Assembly (NCBI GenBank): GCA_945957555.1
Contig: CAMFLX010000022.1
Span: forward strand, 1-44,461
DNA: 44,461 nt
From: an uncultured Cytophagales bacterium
Lineage (GTDB): Bacteria > Bacteroidota > Bacteroidia > Cytophagales > UBA9547
Direction: 5' to 3'
The notes beneath the pieces are model-generated. The model made no database searches. It was given only the letters and a program-made list of their open reading frames with translations, and had not been told where the DNA came from. Shown piece by piece: positions 17,199-26,408 of the stretch; the stretch's first letter is position 1; each line of letters starts with the position of its first letter. Made by a program: the position numbers and the translations under genes.

Positions 17199-20100
17199 AT
17201 GGATTTAGCAGAATTAAGCGTCAAAAGACCAGTGATGGCATTGGTGATGTCCATCATTATTGTGCTTTTTGGGGCAATAGGCTTTAAGTTTTTGGGCGTT
17301 AGGGAGTTTCCTTCGGTCGATCCGCCCATTATCACAGTAAGAACAAGCTATACAGGTGCCAATGCAGACGTGATTCAGTCGCAGATCACGGAGCTATTGG
17401 AGAAGATTATCAATGGAATCGAAGGGATTCGGACCATATCATCTGCATCCAATTTAGGGTCTAGTTCCATCACAGTAGAATTTAACCTTGGGGTGGATCT
17501 CGAAGCTGCCGCAAACGATGTAAGAGATAAGGTGTCTCAGGGCATACGTAACCTACCGCAAGATATAGATGCTCCTCCAGTGGTCAGCAAGGCCGATGCC
17601 AACTCTGATGCGATTATTTCTATGACCTTGGTAAGTGACAGTCGAAACCCCTTGGAAGTAAGTGATTATGCTGAAAATGTACTTGCACAGAGCTTGCAAA
17701 CCATAGCAGGAGTAAGTTCAGTGCAGATCTGGGGGCAGAAAAAATACGCGATGCGGATTCGTCTGAATCCGCAGAAAATGGCTTCTTACAAGATCACGCC
17801 ACAAGACATCAAGCAGTCATTGGATCGTGAAAATTTGGAGTTGCCATCTGGCAAAATAGTGGGTAACAATTCTGAACTTGTAGTGAAGACCAATGGACGC
17901 TTGACTTCCGTACATGAATTCGAAAATATAGTGATTCGACAGAATGGATCTGACTTTGTTAAATTACAAGATTTAGCACTAGTGGAATTAGGTGCCGAGA
18001 ACGAGGAAACGATTCTGAAGAATTCCGGCACACCTATGATCGGCTTGGCACTTGTGCCTCAGCCAGGTGCCAACTATGTAGATATTGCAGATGAATTCTA
18101 CAAGAGATTTGAAAAGCTGAAGAAAGAACTTCCAGCAGATTATAAGATCAACATAGCTTTAGATAATACCAAGTTTATCAAAAGGTCCATAGAAGAAGTT
18201 GTTGAAACATTAGTAATAGCTATTGTTCTCGTTGTACTCATTATTTATTTGTTCTTTAGGGATTGGATGATTGCCTTTCGCCCACTTATAGACATTCCAG
18301 TATCCTTGATTGGGGCATTTTTTATCATGTATATGATGGGATATTCGATAAATGTACTCACACTTTTAGCCATCGTACTCGCTACTGGTTTGGTTGTTGA
18401 TGACGGTATCGTAGTTACGGAGAATATCTTCAAGAAAATGGAGGAGGGGCTGAGTCCAGTAGAAGCAGCCAAGGAAGGCACTCGTGAAATTTACTTTGCG
18501 GTCATTTCTACATCGCTCACACTAGCAGCAGTTTTTTTACCAGTGATCTTTTTAGAAGGCTTTGTTGGAAGGCTTTTTAGAGAGTTTGGGGTAGTGATTG
18601 CAGGAGCGGTACTCATTTCTGCATTTGTTTCCCTTACGCTTACTCCGATGCTCAATGCTAAATTAGTGGGTAAGAATCCACATAAAAGAAGTCGTTTCTA
18701 TGAACTTACTGAGCCTTTTTATGAAGCTTTAGACAAAAGGTTTAAAGCATCTGTGTCTAAGTTTTTAATTGAGCCAAGATGGGCAGTTGTGATTATTTTA
18801 ATTTCCGTAGTGGGTATTTATTTTTTTGGTAAAAGTTTACCCTCTGAGTTGTCACCACTAGAAGACAGAAGCTGGTTTCGGATGGTCGTTTCGGCACCAG
18901 AAGGCGCTTCTTATGAATATACTGATGCTTTGATGGACAAGATCTCAAGTTTTGTGAGTGATTCGGTTCCGGAAAAACGAGTATGCCTAACAGTAACGGC
19001 GCCTAGTTTCTCCGGGTCTGGGGCGGTGAATACAGGTTTTGTGCGTCTAGCTTTGGTAGATACCAAAGAGAGAACGCGAAGTCAACAGGAATTGGCAGCA
19101 TATCTCACCAAAAATCTTTCACAGTTTCCTGAAGGCAAGATATTTATTGTTCAAGAACAAACGATTTCATCAAGTGGTGGTGCACGTGGGGGCTTGCCAG
19201 TACAGTTTGTGGTGCAGAACAATGATTTTAGTAAAATACAATCTCAAGTGCCGAAGTTTCTAGAAGAAGCAGGTAAAAGTCCCGTATTTCAAGGTATAGA
19301 TGTAAACCTGAAGTTTAACAAACCAGAGCTTACAGTTGAAATAGAACGTGAAAAGGCAAAAGCGATGGGTGTGTCTATCTTAGATGTGGCGCAGACCATA
19401 CAATTAGCACTTAGTGGACAAAGATTTGGGTATTTTATCAAAGGCGATAAACAATATCAGGTCATTGGCCAAGTAGACGGGCAGAATAGAGATGAGCCTT
19501 TAGATCTTAAGTCATTTTATGTGCGAAATGCCCAAGGTGAAATGATACAGTTAGACAATATTACCAAAGTGTCTGAAAAGAGCAGTCCCCCTCAGTTATA
19601 CCACTATGATAGATATCAGTCGGCCACAGTATCGGCAGGTGTTGCTCCTGGTTACACTATTGGCGATGGTATAGAGGAAATGAAGCGTATTTCACAGAGG
19701 GTTTTAGATGATAGCTTTAAAACCTCGCTCGCAGGACCGTCACGGGACTTTGCAGAGAGTTCATCAAATACCTTATTTGCATTTTTATTAGCCCTATTGT
19801 TGATATATTTACTTCTGGCAGCACAATTCGAAAGTTTTGTCGAGCCATTTATTATTATGATAACAGTACCTATGGCATTGGCAGGAGCCTTATTTAGTCT
19901 GTGGTATTTTAATCAGACCATCAATATTTTTAGCCAGATAGGGATGATAATGTTGATCGGCCTCGTTACTAAAAATGGAATCCTTATCATAGAATTCACC
20001 AATCAGTTGCGGGAAAAAGGTCTGAACGTGAGAGAAGCCCTAGTGGAAGCTACTACTTCGAGATTAAGACCTATCTTGATGACGAGTCTTGCTACAGCCC

Positions 20101-20363
20101 TAGGAGCACTCCCTATTGCCATGGCGTTGGGTGCGGGAGCTAAAAGCAGAATGGGTATGGGAATCGTGATTGTAGGGGGAGTATTGTTTAGTATGGTGCT
20201 CACCTTATATGTGGTACCTGCGATCTATTGTATCTTGATCAAAAATACTAAGGATGCTAGTGGACAGCCTGTAGTAAATGAAGAATTGGATGCTGTAGAA
20301 ACTCAGAATAAAGTGGCAGAAGAAATCGGCAAGAAAATTAACTTGACAAAAGATGAATCTTAA
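17199..20363 (+). CDS. RND-family multidrug efflux pump (AcrB/HAE1-like)
   Basis: A 1054-residue proton-driven transporter that exports drugs or other amphiphiles from the periplasm and inner leaflet. It starts MDLAELSVKRPVMALVMSIIIVLFGAIG, the usual first helix. The proton-relay aspartate pair is present in TM4 (GLVVDDGIVVTEN, near residue 400) and the TM10 lysine in GLVTKNGILIIEF. Two large periplasmic loops lie between TM1-2 and TM7-8, giving 12 membrane segments. The last 11 bases overlap the start of the outer-membrane factor gene. Substrate range cannot be read from sequence; the HAE1 (hydrophobe/amphiphile) class is favoured over the heavy-metal class because the metal motifs are absent. 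Confidence 0.95.
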   Translation: MDLAELSVKRPVMALVMSIIIVLFGAIGFKFLGVREFPSVDPPIITVRTSYTGANADVIQSQITELLEKIINGIEGIRTISSASNLGSSSITVEFNLGVDLEAAANDVRDKVSQGIRNLPQDIDAPPVVSKADANSDAIISMTLVSDSRNPLEVSDYAENVLAQSLQTIAGVSSVQIWGQKKYAMRIRLNPQKMASYKITPQDIKQSLDRENLELPSGKIVGNNSELVVKTNGRLTSVHEFENIVIRQNGSDFVKLQDLALVELGAENEETILKNSGTPMIGLALVPQPGANYVDIADEFYKRFEKLKKELPADYKINIALDNTKFIKRSIEEVVETLVIAIVLVVLIIYLFFRDWMIAFRPLIDIPVSLIGAFFIMYMMGYSINVLTLLAIVLATGLVVDDGIVVTENIFKKMEEGLSPVEAAKEGTREIYFAVISTSLTLAAVFLPVIFLEGFVGRLFREFGVVIAGAVLISAFVSLTLTPMLNAKLVGKNPHKRSRFYELTEPFYEALDKRFKASVSKFLIEPRWAVVIILISVVGIYFFGKSLPSELSPLEDRSWFRMVVSAPEGASYEYTDALMDKISSFVSDSVPEKRVCLTVTAPSFSGSGAVNTGFVRLALVDTKERTRSQQELAAYLTKNLSQFPEGKIFIVQEQTISSSGGARGGLPVQFVVQNNDFSKIQSQVPKFLEEAGKSPVFQGIDVNLKFNKPELTVEIEREKAKAMGVSILDVAQTIQLALSGQRFGYFIKGDKQYQVIGQVDGQNRDEPLDLKSFYVRNAQGEMIQLDNITKVSEKSSPPQLYHYDRYQSATVSAGVAPGYTIGDGIEEMKRISQRVLDDSFKTSLAGPSRDFAESSSNTLFAFLLALLLIYLLLAAQFESFVEPFIIMITVPMALAGALFSLWYFNQTINIFSQIGMIMLIGLVTKNGILIIEFTNQLREKGLNVREALVEATTSRLRPILMTSLATALGALPIAMALGAGAKSRMGMGIVIVGGVLFSMVLTLYVVPAIYCILIKNTKDASGQPVVNEELDAVETQNKVAEEIGKKINLTKDES

Positions 20364-21657
20364 AACTATTTTTTTTTCAATTATTATTGGTTGTCTTTCG
20401 CAGGCTTTTGGACAATCGGTACTAACTTTAGAGAACGCCATTAAAATTGGTTTGGAAAACAACTATAGTATTGTACTGGCAGAACAAGACAAAGGAATTG
20501 CCAAATCACAGAATAATATAGGCAATGCAGGCATGTCACCCATTATTACTACCACAGCATCTACTTCATTAGCTAGTGTAAATTCCTACCAAGAATTTGC
20601 CACTGGTGCTAATCAAGAACGTAAGGGGGCTCAATCTACCAATAATAATTTGGCGGTGAATCTCAATTGGACGCTTTTTGACGGCCTTAAAATGTTTGCA
20701 ATCAAGAAGAGACTTAACCTTGCTGAGAACATTTCGGATCTTAATTATAAACAAACCTTACAAAATTCTATATACGATATCTCTATCGCCTATTTTGATT
20801 TGGTGAGACTACAAGAGCTGATCAAGGCTGCAAAACAAAATCTCGATATCTATGAAGAAAGAGAGAAGATCTCCAAATTAAGATACGAAATTGGTTTAGA
20901 TGCAAAAATTGATCTGGCTTTAATTCAGCTAGATAAAAATAGGGTTGTTGCCGATTTGAAAAGGCTGGATTTACAATTATTCATGGCCAAGGCAAATCTA
21001 AACCGTGTGCTTGCTCGATCAGCGGACGAAGATTTTACAGTTACAGATCCTATCGAAATAAAAGTAGAGGCTAGTTATGATGAATTGAAGAAAAACGTAT
21101 TAAGTGGGAACCTTACACTTTTGGCATCTATGAAGACTGAATCATTAATGGACCAATACGTTAAGGAGGCGCGAGGCGTGCTAATGCCAATAATCCAATT
21201 GACTTCCTCGTATAATATCTTGAGATCGCGCAACCAAGCTGGTCTTTTGTTGACGAATCAGCAAGCAGGTCTTAATGCAGGTCTTACGGCGAGTTGGGTG
21301 CTCTTTAATGGTTTTAAAAATTCACAGTTTGTTCAAGAGCGGAAGTTGCGCTATGTATCACAGCAATATTTAACTCGTCAAGTACAGCTACAATTGGATG
21401 TATTGCTGTATACTCAGTACAAAAGTTTTGCGGTACAGAAAGAAATCATGTTGCTAGAAAAACAAAATCTAGATTTTGCACAAAGCATCACTGTCGTAGC
21501 TACAGAAAGGTACAGGGTTGGGAAAGCCAGTATTTTGGAGACAAAAGAGATTCAGAAGAACATAGAAGACGCACAAGCAAGGTATATTTCTGCACTCTTC
21601 GAGGCTAAGAAGGCCGAAATAGAACTCCTCAGGGCCACAAGTCAGCTCGTAAAATAA
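20353..21657 (+). CDS. TolC-family outer membrane efflux channel
   Basis: The outer-membrane factor of the tripartite pump. The 434-residue protein starts with a signal peptide (MNLKTIFFSIIIGCLSQAFGQ), then LTLENAIKIGLENNYSIVLAEQD, the usual first helix of the OEP repeat. Long alpha-helical, coiled-coil-prone stretches alternate with short beta segments (LNWTLFDGLKMF and ASWVLFNGFKNSQFV), which is the duplicated OEP architecture. The start overlaps the pump gene by 11 bp, so translation is probably coupled. It is the last gene of the operon; the next gene is 338 bp away. Confidence 0.93.
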   Translation: MNLKTIFFSIIIGCLSQAFGQSVLTLENAIKIGLENNYSIVLAEQDKGIAKSQNNIGNAGMSPIITTTASTSLASVNSYQEFATGANQERKGAQSTNNNLAVNLNWTLFDGLKMFAIKKRLNLAENISDLNYKQTLQNSIYDISIAYFDLVRLQELIKAAKQNLDIYEEREKISKLRYEIGLDAKIDLALIQLDKNRVVADLKRLDLQLFMAKANLNRVLARSADEDFTVTDPIEIKVEASYDELKKNVLSGNLTLLASMKTESLMDQYVKEARGVLMPIIQLTSSYNILRSRNQAGLLLTNQQAGLNAGLTASWVLFNGFKNSQFVQERKLRYVSQQYLTRQVQLQLDVLLYTQYKSFAVQKEIMLLEKQNLDFAQSITVVATERYRVGKASILETKEIQKNIEDAQARYISALFEAKKAEIELLRATSQLVK

Positions 21658-21854
21658 TGATATTGACGACCCATAAATGTTTTGTAACGTAAAACAGCAA
21701 AATGTTGGAGTGTTACCCATGAGTTTCCAAAGAATCAAAAATACATGTTTTAACATCTATTTTTAATCTTTCACTCCCCACATAAAAGAAATTTCACCCG
21801 TTTGTCAAGATTTTTATCACATTTATCAAATTAATTATATCAAATCCAATAATT

Positions 21855-21960
21855 ATTACGTTATTTGTAATAGATATCCGAACAGGATATCATTCATGGT
21901 ATTAGGTTAAGTTGTGTTAAGACTCAGGCATCGTTATATTAACGATGCTTGTTTGTTTTT
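21855..21960 (+). promoter_or_regulatory. Three consecutive hairpins in the 338-bp gap before the VWA gene; the last may be a terminator
   Basis: Between 21658 and 21995 there is no gene. The first half (to about 21850) is plain AT-rich sequence. Then come three inverted repeats: ATTAC/GTAAT (21855-21871), GATATCC/GGATATC (21873-21891) and GCATCGTTA/TAACGATGC (21928-21948). The last is followed by a T-rich tract to 21960. They could be a small RNA with its own terminator, a structured leader of the VWA gene, or only the operon terminator of the efflux genes. No promoter consensus could be matched cleanly upstream. Confidence 0.4.
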
Positions 21961-21995
21961 AGAACCTTATCATTTATTTTTTTGTTTCCCGTACT

Positions 21996-23102
21996 ATGAC
22001 AGGACATAGGTTTACTCAATATATTCCAAAGGATACGAAACAAAACACTTTCGAGGCTTTATTGGACATGTTTCTACAGCTGGTAAGTATGACAGCTGGA
22101 AATGTTGCTGAGGCTTTATCATGGATGAGCGATCTAGACCGAAAGTATAACTTTACCTCAGATGCTTATGGGATGGCTGACTTTATCAATGATTTAAAGG
22201 ATAAAGGATATATTAAAGAAGACCAACAAGGCCTAGGGGGTGATTCTCAATTTAGAGTAACTGCTAAAACTGATCAATCGATTAGAAAGAATGCTGTCGA
22301 GGAAATTTTTGGGAAGCTTAAAAAATCAGGAAAGGGAAATCATAATGTAAATGTCAGTGGAATAGGGGATGAGCCTACTGCCGATAGGCGCGAATTTCAG
22401 TTTGGTGACAAACCTGAACAAGTGGCCATTTCTGAAAGTATAAAGAATGCACAGATTAATCATGGCTTAGGAGAGTTCGTACTTTTGGAGAGCGATCTAG
22501 AGGTACAAGAATACGAATATAAGGCTCAGACGTCCACGGTACTTATGCTGGACATCTCCCATTCAATGATCTTGTATGGGGAAGATAGGATTACTCCTGC
22601 CAAGAAGACCGCAATGGCACTTGCGGAAACTATTAAAACCAAATACCCTAAAGATACTTTGGATATTATTGTTTTTGGCAACGATGCTTGGCAAATTCAG
22701 CTCAAAGATTTACCTTATCTAGAAGTTGGACCCTATCATACCAATACGGTGGCAGGCCTTGAGCTTGCCATGGAACTCTTGAGAAGAAGAAAAAATAAAA
22801 ACAAACAGATTCTAATGATTACCGACGGCAAGCCTACCTGCCTCAAGGAAGGTTTGCGTTACTACAAGAACAGTTTCGGCCTTGATCGAAAGATTGTAGC
22901 AAAGACCTTGAATTTAGCAGACCAGTGTCGTAAGGCAAAAATAACTGTGACGACTTTTATGATTGCTTCAGATCCTTATTTGCAAGAATTTGTTCGTGAA
23001 TTTACACAAGCTAATAACGGCAAAGCATATTATAGTGATTTAAACAAACTCGGGTCTTTCGTGTTCGAGGATTTTCAGAGGAACAGAAGGAGAGGACTAT
23101 AG
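21996..23102 (+). CDS. VWA-domain protein (CoxE/ChlD-like)
   Basis: A 368-residue cytosolic protein. The N-terminal 170 residues are helical (FEALLDMFLQLVSMTAGNVAEALSWMSDLD) and the C-terminal half is a von Willebrand A domain with a complete MIDAS: DISHS at 186-190, the threonine in YHTNTVAGLELAMELL and D277 in MITDGKPT. Such VWA proteins normally work with a MoxR-type AAA+ ATPase as a metal-chelatase-like chaperone pair; that ATPase gene is not in the adjacent sequence, unlike the usual arrangement. It has no signal peptide or membrane helix. Function inferred only at family level. Confidence 0.85.
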   Translation: MTGHRFTQYIPKDTKQNTFEALLDMFLQLVSMTAGNVAEALSWMSDLDRKYNFTSDAYGMADFINDLKDKGYIKEDQQGLGGDSQFRVTAKTDQSIRKNAVEEIFGKLKKSGKGNHNVNVSGIGDEPTADRREFQFGDKPEQVAISESIKNAQINHGLGEFVLLESDLEVQEYEYKAQTSTVLMLDISHSMILYGEDRITPAKKTAMALAETIKTKYPKDTLDIIVFGNDAWQIQLKDLPYLEVGPYHTNTVAGLELAMELLRRRKNKNKQILMITDGKPTCLKEGLRYYKNSFGLDRKIVAKTLNLADQCRKAKITVTTFMIASDPYLQEFVREFTQANNGKAYYSDLNKLGSFVFEDFQRNRRRGL

Positions 23103-23210
23103 ACACGTCAGACTATTAAAATTAAACAATTTAAAAGATCAATAAAATTTATTTTTAGGTTATCAAAAAATAAATTAAGTTTGTTTATATTTAGTCTAAA
23201 TAATAATTCA

Positions 23211-23708
23211 ATGAATTGGTGTCTATCCTTCATATCTAGTTTGCTGTTGGTTTCGTGCATAAAGCCGTTTGATCGTCCAGTACCAGTATCTTCTTATGAA
23301 CCATTGTTAATTACGAGGGAGGCGGCAGATAAGATCATTAAAATAGATAAACCTAGATCAGTTGTAAAAGCTGGCAAGTTTTACATTTACAAAACCTATA
23401 TCTTAGTAGTAGAGGAAGGAGATGGCTTACATATTTATGACAATACAAATATTGACGATCCACAAAATATAGCTTTTTTAAATCTGCTTAATTGTACTGA
23501 CGTAGCTGTCAAGGACAATGTGTTATATGCAAATCAAAGTACTGATTTGTTAGCGATTGATATTTCGAACATGCAAGAGGTTAAAGTCCTTTCTCGGATT
23601 ATGAATGTCGCTAATGATATTACCCCTGATGGACTTCCTTTGGCTGCAAAGTACAATAAGGAAAGACCAGAAAATACGATAGTCGCCAAATGGGAAAAAA
23701 TAAAGTAA
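23211..23708 (+). CDS. LVIVD-repeat lipoprotein, short
   Basis: A 165-residue predicted lipoprotein. The ATG at 23211 gives a signal peptide MNWCLSFISSLLLVSC with a lipobox (LVSC), so the mature protein would start at the cysteine; an in-frame TTG at 23181 is a weaker start. The body has beta-propeller-like LVIVD repeats (FYIYKTYILVVEEGDGLHIYDNTN and LYANQSTDLLAIDISNM), with bladed SVV/VAV spacing. Its next neighbour has the same design and lies 5 bp downstream, so the two are a tandem pair. Related proteins sit on the Bacteroidota cell surface; their role is not established. Confidence 0.75.
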   Translation: MNWCLSFISSLLLVSCIKPFDRPVPVSSYEPLLITREAADKIIKIDKPRSVVKAGKFYIYKTYILVVEEGDGLHIYDNTNIDDPQNIAFLNLLNCTDVAVKDNVLYANQSTDLLAIDISNMQEVKVLSRIMNVANDITPDGLPLAAKYNKERPENTIVAKWEKIK

Positions 23709-23713
23709 CAATT

Positions 23714-24451
23714 ATGAAAAATGTATTCAAATGCCTAGTTGTATGTGCCTTTCTGAGTGCCTGTTCGAAATCGGAAGTTTTGCCTTCTAGCACTGGGCAA
23801 GGAGGTTCGTTGGCGAGGTTCTCAATCGTAGGAGATGTTATGTATCTCGTGGATAATACCCAAATAAAAGTTTTTGATATAAGTGACCCCAAAAATCCGT
23901 CGTTAGTAAATAAAGTAAATATTTTTTCGACAACTGTAGAAACGATTTATCAGCAGGGGGAGTATTTGTTTTTGGGCTCTAGCAACGGTATGTACATTTA
24001 CAATATTAAGAATCTAAAAGCACCAGAATATGTGTCTATGGCCACTCATGCAATGGGTTGTGATCCTGTAGTAAGTGATGGTAAATATGCCTATGTTACA
24101 GTTCGTAATACCACTATCTGCAGACGAACCACTTCAGCTAATATTTTGGAAGTATTTGATGTGACAGACCCTAGTCGTCCCGTCTTAGTATCTTCGACTC
24201 AGATGGTTGCACCAATAGGCTTGGCTATTGATGGTGATGTACTCTTTGTATGTGATGATTCTTTGAAGGTTTTTGATGTGAAAGACAGGACTAACCCAAG
24301 AAAAATAAAATCGTTTGCTAGCAATGCTGTTGATATTATTATCAATGGTGACAATATTATAACCGTAGATCCTGATGGAATCAATCAATACTTATATGAT
24401 AGAAAGACAATTGATATTGTCCATAGGAGTAAGATAGTCACAAAACATTAA
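23714..24451 (+). CDS. LVIVD-repeat lipoprotein, longer paralog
   Basis: A 245-residue lipoprotein with signal MKNVFKCLVVCAFLSAC and an LSAC lipobox. At least five LVIVD-type repeats follow, each with the pattern hydrophobic-hydrophobic-D-x-S/K-x-P: IKVFDISDPKNPSLV, GMYIYNIKNLKAPEYV, LEVFDVTDPSRPVLV, LKVFDVKDRTNPRKI, then IITVDPDGIN. I use the ATG at 23714 because a start at 23690 would put eight residues before the signal peptide and overlap the previous gene. It is followed after 4 bp by an outer-membrane-type protein, so the three genes likely form one operon. Confidence 0.8.
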   Translation: MKNVFKCLVVCAFLSACSKSEVLPSSTGQGGSLARFSIVGDVMYLVDNTQIKVFDISDPKNPSLVNKVNIFSTTVETIYQQGEYLFLGSSNGMYIYNIKNLKAPEYVSMATHAMGCDPVVSDGKYAYVTVRNTTICRRTTSANILEVFDVTDPSRPVLVSSTQMVAPIGLAIDGDVLFVCDDSLKVFDVKDRTNPRKIKSFASNAVDIIINGDNIITVDPDGINQYLYDRKTIDIVHRSKIVTKH

Positions 24452-24455
24452 AATC

Positions 24456-25124
24456 ATGAAAAAATGTCTGTGCTCAATATTATTGCCTATCTTATTGTTG
24501 GGATTCAATTTTGCTTATTCCCAAAAAGATTCCACAACCTCTCAAGGCAGTGTTTTCAACCATTACTTGTCCGTAGCTCCATTGTCTTTGTTTTCGGGTA
24601 TGTTTAGAGCTGATTATGAATATCTCCTTAGGTCAAAAAGATATGCTGTGGTAGGCTCAGTGATGCTTGGTTCGATTAAAAGAAATAAATTGGGCAATGA
24701 TTTTACTAGGCAGGTAATTGGAGTAGAGCTTGGTAACAAGCTGTATAGTGTAAACATCAATAGCTTAGAATTTGAAGAGGCAGGTTTTTACTTGAATATG
24801 GGTTTGATGTATCAGCACTTTACTTTTGAATATCAAGATGAAGTATGGAGAGAGGCGTATGACAATAGTACAGGGTTACAGTTTTATAGAATTACTAATG
24901 TTACTTTAAAACCTACAGTAGATCGGTTTTCATTAGCACCACAAATCGGTTTGGTATTAAAGAAGGAAAGATTGATGTTCGACTTTTATGCTGGTCTTAC
25001 TATGTATCGTGAGATCATAAAAGGAAATGAGGCAAATGTTGTACTTCCTTTGAATGGTTGGAATGATTTTGGGTTAGATAGGATGACAATACTTAATGGT
25101 GTGAAAATAGGAATCCTATTTTGA
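24456..25124 (+). CDS. Outer-membrane beta-barrel-like secreted protein
   Basis: A 222-residue protein with a Sec signal (MKKCLCSILLPILLLGFNFAYSQ) and no lipobox at the cut. The mature part has alternating aromatic beta strands (LSVAPLSLFSGMFRADYEYLL, AGFYLNMGLMYQHFTFEYQ, RFSLAPQIGLVLKKERLMFDFYAGLTMY) and ends with KIGILF, a terminal aromatic residue as in many outer-membrane barrels. It may be a DUF3575-type small porin-like protein; I cannot assign it exactly. It is downstream of and likely co-transcribed with the two LVIVD lipoproteins, which would then be surface partners. Confidence 0.65.
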   Translation: MKKCLCSILLPILLLGFNFAYSQKDSTTSQGSVFNHYLSVAPLSLFSGMFRADYEYLLRSKRYAVVGSVMLGSIKRNKLGNDFTRQVIGVELGNKLYSVNINSLEFEEAGFYLNMGLMYQHFTFEYQDEVWREAYDNSTGLQFYRITNVTLKPTVDRFSLAPQIGLVLKKERLMFDFYAGLTMYREIIKGNEANVVLPLNGWNDFGLDRMTILNGVKIGILF

Positions 25125-25199
25125 GAGGGAATTTAGACAATACTCAATTAATCCTAACCTTAGACCTTCGTGTATTGTAATATTTCAGAAAAGTGAGTT

Positions 25200-25307
25200 A
25201 TGAAAATTATACATTTTACATTATTCCTGACAATATTATTGGGGCTTAGTTCCTTGTTCTACAACAGTAGTTATGGAAAAAACAAAAAAAACAAATCCAA
25301 ACGGTAA
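25200..25307 (+). CDS. Small secreted or membrane peptide (35 aa), hypothetical
   Basis: A short frame reads MKIIHFTLFLTILLGLSSLFYNSSYG followed by a basic tail KNKKNKSKR and TAA. The first 25 residues look like a signal peptide. After the stop the same frame stays open and protein-like for about 38 codons (SRYWSNERVTGDQSAK...), so the gene could be a nonsense-broken longer protein; overlapping in another frame is a 20-codon ORF (MEKTKKTNPNGKVATGQMKG). Only sequence similarity or proteomics could settle it. It lies between the barrel-type protein gene and the convergent sucD terminator. Confidence 0.35.
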   Translation: MKIIHFTLFLTILLGLSSLFYNSSYGKNKKNKSKR

Positions 25308-25419
25308 AGTCGCTACTGGTCAAATGAAAGGGTAACTGGCGATCAATCTGCCAAGAGCTATGCAATAGGTCGAAAAGAAACATCACTAAAAGATGAGATC
25401 AAACAAAATGTCATAAAAA

Positions 25420-25440
25420 AACCTGCCCAAAGGGCAGGTT
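25420..25440 (-). terminator. Intrinsic terminator of sucD
   Basis: AACCTGCCC (25420-25428), loop AAA, GGGCAGGTT (25432-25440) is a perfect 9-bp stem. On the minus strand it is followed by a T-run (the plus-strand A-run at 25415-25421), as expected for a terminator of the leftward sucD gene. Confidence 0.88.
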
Positions 25441-25471
25441 TCCCACAGATAAATATCGATAATAGAACTAA

Positions 25472-26350
25472 CTATTTAATCACACCTAAAACTTTTGCCA
25501 TAGTTTCTCCAATATCAGCAGGAGACTGCACTACATGAATACCGCACTCGGCCATGATCTTCATTTTTGCAGCAGCTGTATCATCAGCACCACCAACGAT
25601 CGCACCCGCGTGCCCCATACGTCTTCCTTTAGGAGCCGTTTGTCCAGCGATGAAACCAACTACTGGTTTGGTACCATTTGCTTTGATCCATTTTGCTGCT
25701 TCAGCTTCCATGCCTCCACCGATTTCTCCGATCATTACAATTCCTTCAGTTTCTGGATCATTCATTAGTAGTTCAACTGCTTCTTTGGTCGTGGTTCCGA
25801 TGATTGGGTCACCACCGATCCCAATAGCAGTAGATTGTCCTAGTCCAAATTTAGAAAGCTGGTCAACTGCTTCGTATGTTAATGTTCCTGATTTAGAAAC
25901 TACACCTATTTTTCCTTTTTTGAAGATAAAACCTGGCATGATACCAACCTTAGCCTCTCCTGGTGTCATTACCCCTGGGCAGTTAGGGCCAATTAAAGTA
26001 GCACCTTTTTCTTTAACAAATGCCTTTGCTGTAATCATATCATTTGTAGGGATCCCTTCAGTGATACAGATAATTACTTTAATGCCCGCATCAGCAGCTT
26101 CCATGATAGCGTCAGCAGCAAAAGCAGGAGGGACAAATATAATAGAAACATCAGCGCCAGCCTTTTGAACAGCTTCAGCAACTGTGTTGAATACGGGTTT
26201 GTCTAAGTGTAAAGAACCACCTTTACCTGGGGTCACTCCTCCTACCACGTTAGTGCCGTACTCGATCATCTGTCCTGCATGGAATGTACCCTCAGTGCCA
26301 GTGAAACCTTGTACTATTATTTTTGAGTTTTTATTAACAAGTACACTCAT
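25472..26350 (-). CDS. sucD: Succinyl-CoA synthetase alpha subunit
   Basis: SucD with SucC makes succinate and ATP or GTP from succinyl-CoA in the TCA cycle. The 292-residue product has the CoA-binding Rossmann N-domain ([29 protein letters not shown]), the ligase part ([22 protein letters not shown]) and the phosphohistidine H247 in [13 protein letters not shown]. It is monocistronic here: sucC is not in the window. A consensus promoter lies at 26409-26439 and a terminator at 25420-25440. The ATG at 26350 is supported by homologous start [15 protein letters not shown]. Confidence 0.97.
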   Translation of the reverse strand: MSVLVNKNSKIIVQGFTGTEGTFHAGQMIEYGTNVVGGVTPGKGGSLHLDKPVFNTVAEAVQKAGADVSIIFVPPAFAADAIMEAADAGIKVIICITEGIPTNDMITAKAFVKEKGATLIGPNCPGVMTPGEAKVGIMPGFIFKKGKIGVVSKSGTLTYEAVDQLSKFGLGQSTAIGIGGDPIIGTTTKEAVELLMNDPETEGIVMIGEIGGGMEAEAAKWIKANGTKPVVGFIAGQTAPKGRRMGHAGAIVGGADDTAAAKMKIMAECGIHVVQSPADIGETMAKVLGVIK

Positions 26351-26384
26351 TTCTTTAATATTTATTATTTAGTTTTTAAGTATT

Positions 26385-26404
26385 CGCAGAACACTAAATC
26401 TGCG
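26385..26404 (-). promoter_or_regulatory. Hairpin at the predicted 5' end of the sucD mRNA
   Basis: CGCAGA (26385-26390) and TCTGCG (26399-26404) are perfect inverse complements around an 8-nt loop. They lie just downstream of the promoter -7 box, so the mRNA would begin with this stem, which may stabilise it. Short stem; inference only. Confidence 0.35.
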
Positions 26405-26408
26405 GGTA

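Noticed and set aside
23211-24451. A single frameshifted LVIVD lipoprotein split in two
   Set aside because: The second gene has its own signal peptide and lipobox, and both ends look natural, so two separate genes are more likely.
25554-26168. Long open frame on the plus strand antisense to sucD (204 codons)
   Set aside because: It lies wholly inside the well-conserved sucD gene on the other strand, has no recognisable domain and reflects the codon bias of the real gene.
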